DNA from: Limosilactobacillus rudii
GTDB taxonomy: Bacteria > Bacillota > Bacilli > Lactobacillales > Lactobacillaceae
Length of the DNA: 64,000 bases
Assembly: GCF_014145455.1 (NCBI RefSeq)
Contig: NZ_JACIVB010000054.1
Location: forward strand, 186,001 to 250,000
Direction of reading: 5' to 3'
Below the pieces are notes generated by a model that made no database searches, was not told the origin of the DNA, and worked only from the letters and a program-made list of their open reading frames with translations. A program made the position numbers and the translations under genes. Positions 61,996-64,000 of this stretch are shown here, in pieces (position 1 is the first letter of the stretch; each line of letters begins with the position of its first letter).

Positions 61996-62322
61996 ATGAG
62001 TAATGTTGTACCAACTACTGACCAAACATTTGAAATAGACACGAGTGCTGGGGTAACGTTGACTGATTTTTGGGCAACGTGGTGTGGTCCATGTCGGATG
62101 CAGTCACCAGCTGTTGAGAAGGTGGCAGCTGATGAAGAGATGAAGGACATCAAGATCATCAAGATGGATGTTGATAAAAATCCTGAAACAGTCGAGAATT
62201 TAGGGATCATGAGTATTCCAACCCTCCTGATAAAGAAAGATGGCAAGATTGTCGATAAGATTGTTGGTTATCATTCACCAGAACAAATTAAGACAATTTT
62301 GAAGAATTACATAGATAAATAA
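61996..62322 (+). CDS. trxA: Thioredoxin
   Basis: This is a 108-residue thioredoxin with the classical WCGPC motif and cis-Pro in SIPTLLI. The start at 61996 follows AAAGGGGCTGAAAAA; the in-frame ATG at 61972 overlaps the hydrolase. It provides thiol-disulfide reduction in the cytoplasm. It lies in an apparent unit with the MBL hydrolase and the small Cys peptide downstream. Confidence 0.93.
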   Translation: MSNVVPTTDQTFEIDTSAGVTLTDFWATWCGPCRMQSPAVEKVAADEEMKDIKIIKMDVDKNPETVENLGIMSIPTLLIKKDGKIVDKIVGYHSPEQIKTILKNYIDK

Positions 62323-62385
62323 TTGATAAGAATACTTTTAGATTTGTGGGGAAATTTAATTTGGAGAAAGTGAGGAGAATATACA

Positions 62386-62532
62386 GTGGATAAAAAAACG
62401 GCAAATTTTGGTTCACTTGAAATTGTTGGCAGTCAGACAGCTGCTGGTGTTTGTGGACCGAATGGTTGTAACATTGAAGAACATCGGAAGCAACTAGAGA
62501 TAGATAAAAAGAAATCATCAGGAAATAAGTAA
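62386..62532 (+). CDS. Small 48-residue protein with CxxxxC motif
   Basis: A GTG at 62386 follows a strong GTGAGGAGAATATACA ribosome binding site and opens a 48-residue frame too short for most ORF callers. The centre reads AAGVCGPNGCNIEEH, with two Cys six apart, and the tail is Lys-rich. No signal peptide or helix is seen. It lies 63 nt behind thioredoxin on the same strand; a redox partner or metal-binding role is speculation. I recall no named family. Confidence 0.6.
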   Translation: MDKKTANFGSLEIVGSQTAAGVCGPNGCNIEEHRKQLEIDKKKSSGNK

Positions 62533-62547
62533 TATGAGGGAAATATC

Positions 62548-62598
62548 GTGGCACAGGTAATTGTAATTATTTCGTTAGTGGTAATTCTATTTTTTTAA
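62548..62598 (+). CDS. Tiny hydrophobic peptide, 16 residues
   Basis: A GTG at 62548 follows GAGGGAAATATC and opens MAQVIVIISLVVILFF, a single-helix peptide that ends at a TAA reached through a run of seven T. One extra T would extend it by seven residues, so it may be a broken start of a longer gene. It lies 15 nt after the small Cys protein. Confidence 0.35.
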   Translation: MAQVIVIISLVVILFF

Positions 62599-62668
62599 AT
62601 ACTAAAGTTGAGGAGTAAACTTAAAACCAAGCTACATGATAGTAACTGGCTGACTTTTTATAAAGAAG

Positions 62669-62711
62669 AACTCATTAAATCAGTTATGAAGTTGATTTGA
62701 TGAGTTTTTAT
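62669..62711 (+). terminator. Terminator of thioredoxin unit
   Basis: AACTCATTAAATCA (62669-62682) pairs with TGATTTGATGAGTT (62693-62706, one mismatch), followed by TTTATTTT. Confidence 0.85.
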
Positions 62712-62880
62712 TTTGAATATTTTAGGTGATTATTTTGTTAGTAATTGAATTAATGATATATTCATTCATATTCCTCTCTTCAAACCCTTTGTCTCCTATT
62801 TGAGTTAGTGCTTGCTCAGTTTGCATATTTCATCGAAAACTGGTTCACTTAAGGTATAACAATGTGAGGAGTGTTAGCTA

Positions 62881-63624
62881 ATGACAAGTGATGTTTCTAG
62901 CTTACAAACGTTCATGACAAAGATGACTAATTCGGTGGCTTACCAGCGCGGAAACGCAAGCACATTTAACCTCGATCAGATTAAATATAATTCTGATTCA
63001 CCGTTGGCAGGGAAGAGAATCGCTTTTCTTGGTTCTTCTGTAACGTATGGCTTTGCGGCCCATGGAGTTTCGTTTGTGGATTATCTTCAAGCACAAGATG
63101 GAGTTCTTGCAGCAAAATCCGCGGTTTCAGGAACTACTCTTGCGGGAAACGCTTCTGACGGTTACCTTGCGCGGTTAAACCGTGATTTTTCTCCAAGTAG
63201 TGATTATGATCTTTTTGTTTGTCAGCTATCGACTAATGATAACCGTCATGGTAAAGAGTTGGGACATATTACGCCGAAGGATCAGCGGGATAACTTTGCA
63301 GAAGATACTACTTTAGGGGCGATTGAAGCAATTTGTGCTACCGTTCAAGCAAAATTTCACTGTCCATTGGTCTTTTATACCTGTTTACAAAATGACCCTC
63401 ACCATGATTATCAAACTCTAATTAAAGAGTTGGTCAAATTGCAGGATAAATGGCATTTTGAAATTATTGACCTCTTTAATGATTCAGGGTTGCACGCGAG
63501 TTTGGCTGCGCACCCTAATGCAATGTTTGATGATGTTCACCCAACTCAAGAAGGTTATCTCAAAGTATGGTTACCTTTATTTGAACGAGCACTTCCAAGG
63601 TTTATTGACAAAAATATAGGTTAA
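62881..63624 (+). CDS. SGNH/GDSL-family hydrolase
   Basis: This is a 247-residue hydrolase. Block I is FLGSSVTYG (Ser nucleophile), the N of block III is LSTNDNRHG, and block V is DDVHPTQEGY, giving the Asp and His. It lacks a signal peptide, so acts intracellularly, on an ester or acyl group. The start follows GTGAGGAGTGTTAGCTA. Confidence 0.88.
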   Translation: MTSDVSSLQTFMTKMTNSVAYQRGNASTFNLDQIKYNSDSPLAGKRIAFLGSSVTYGFAAHGVSFVDYLQAQDGVLAAKSAVSGTTLAGNASDGYLARLNRDFSPSSDYDLFVCQLSTNDNRHGKELGHITPKDQRDNFAEDTTLGAIEAICATVQAKFHCPLVFYTCLQNDPHHDYQTLIKELVKLQDKWHFEIIDLFNDSGLHASLAAHPNAMFDDVHPTQEGYLKVWLPLFERALPRFIDKNIG

Positions 63625-63692
63625 AAAGTGCCCGTCGCTTCAAATTCATTAGCAGCTTTCAAATCCTAATACTACAAAACGAGGAATTCAAT

Positions 63693-64000
63693 ATGCATAA
63701 CTTAATTTATCTTAAAGACTTAACAGGACCTGATTTGGATCCTTATGTCCGGCTCAATGAAGCGCAGCTCTTCCATGCCTTGGAACCCAAACCAGGTTTA
63801 TTTATTGCAGAAAGTCCGAAGGTAATCGAGCGCGCCTTACGAGCAGGATATCAGCCAGCTTCTCTTTTAATAGAAGAAAAAGTCTTAGATCGCGATTTAG
63901 CTGACTTAGATCATGAAATGTTGGTTAACCAGACAAAGGGACTGGGACAAACGCCAATTTATGTGGTTAGTAGTGAGATGATTCGGCAGTTAGCTGGTTA
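63693..64000 (+). CDS. Partial SpoU/TrmH-type RNA methyltransferase
   Basis: This is the first 102 codons of a gene cut by the right edge. The opening MHNLIYLKDLTGPDLDPYVRLNEAQL and the segment LFIAESPKVIERALRAGYQPASLLIEE match the substrate-binding N-terminal domain of SpoU methyltransferases, with the knotted catalytic domain beyond the window. The start follows ACGAGGAATTCAAT. Confidence 0.82.
   Translation, partial: MHNLIYLKDLTGPDLDPYVRLNEAQLFHALEPKPGLFIAESPKVIERALRAGYQPASLLIEEKVLDRDLADLDHEMLVNQTKGLGQTPIYVVSSEMIRQLAG

Overview
The window looks like a chromosomal segment of a low-GC Lactobacillaceae species, most likely Limosilactobacillus and probably close to L. reuteri. This rests on the content: LPXTG surface proteins with KxYKxGKxW signal peptides, the proline peptidases PepX and a proline iminopeptidase, potABCD, LrgAB, a water-forming NADH oxidase, lipoteichoic acid synthase, D-2-hydroxyacid dehydrogenase, and strong GGAGG-type ribosome binding sites. 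The species name is an inference from remembered families. I see no rRNA, intact tRNA, CRISPR array, intact insertion sequence or prophage.

Region 1 (1-8.1 kb) is a surface/signalling block. A truncated membrane protein, possibly a histidine kinase, and a LytTR response regulator lie on the minus strand. They are divergent from two paralogous sortase-anchored coiled-coil proteins of the SEC10/PgrA type and a lipoprotein. A run of nine G lies in the divergent intergenic region, and both surface genes share an inverted repeat about 125 bp upstream of their starts. Region 2 (8.2-13.1 kb) is a compact cyclic-di-GMP and exopolysaccharide locus. An EAL phosphodiesterase and a GGDEF diguanylate cyclase are divergent from a three-gene unit: a small two-helix membrane protein, a processive family 2 glycosyltransferase, and a membrane-anchored degenerate EAL protein that could be the c-di-GMP receptor.

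Region 3 (13.1-33.6 kb) carries housekeeping and transport genes: a structured 32-bp tandem repeat region, a HAD phosphatase, permeases, a P-type cation ATPase, the two proline peptidases, the polyamine ABC operon potABCD, a NUDIX/guanylate-kinase-like/Fur cluster and envelope proteins. Region 4 (33.6-45.9 kb) has a likely transposase remnant, a TetR regulator with a YhgE/Pip membrane protein, a D-2-hydroxyacid dehydrogenase, CsbD and GlsB stress proteins, LrgAB, HflX, a phosphoglycerate-mutase-like protein, DedA and a HelD-type helicase.

Region 5 (46-56.6 kb) has an NADH oxidase preceded by a degenerate paralogue lacking the catalytic cysteine, an EamA transporter, LTA synthase, CoaA, an AAA/DUF4143 ATPase, a 29-residue small ORF with its own terminator, and guaA. 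Region 6 (56.6-64 kb) has an unannotated 300-nt stretch ending in a 19-bp perfect terminator, then a redox/electrophile-response cluster. That cluster has two divergent HxlR-controlled sets (flavin reductase-like protein, SDR, nitroreductase, DsbA-like protein), a metallo-hydrolase, thioredoxin and a 48-residue CxxxxC peptide. The window closes with a GDSL hydrolase and a truncated SpoU-type RNA methyltransferase.
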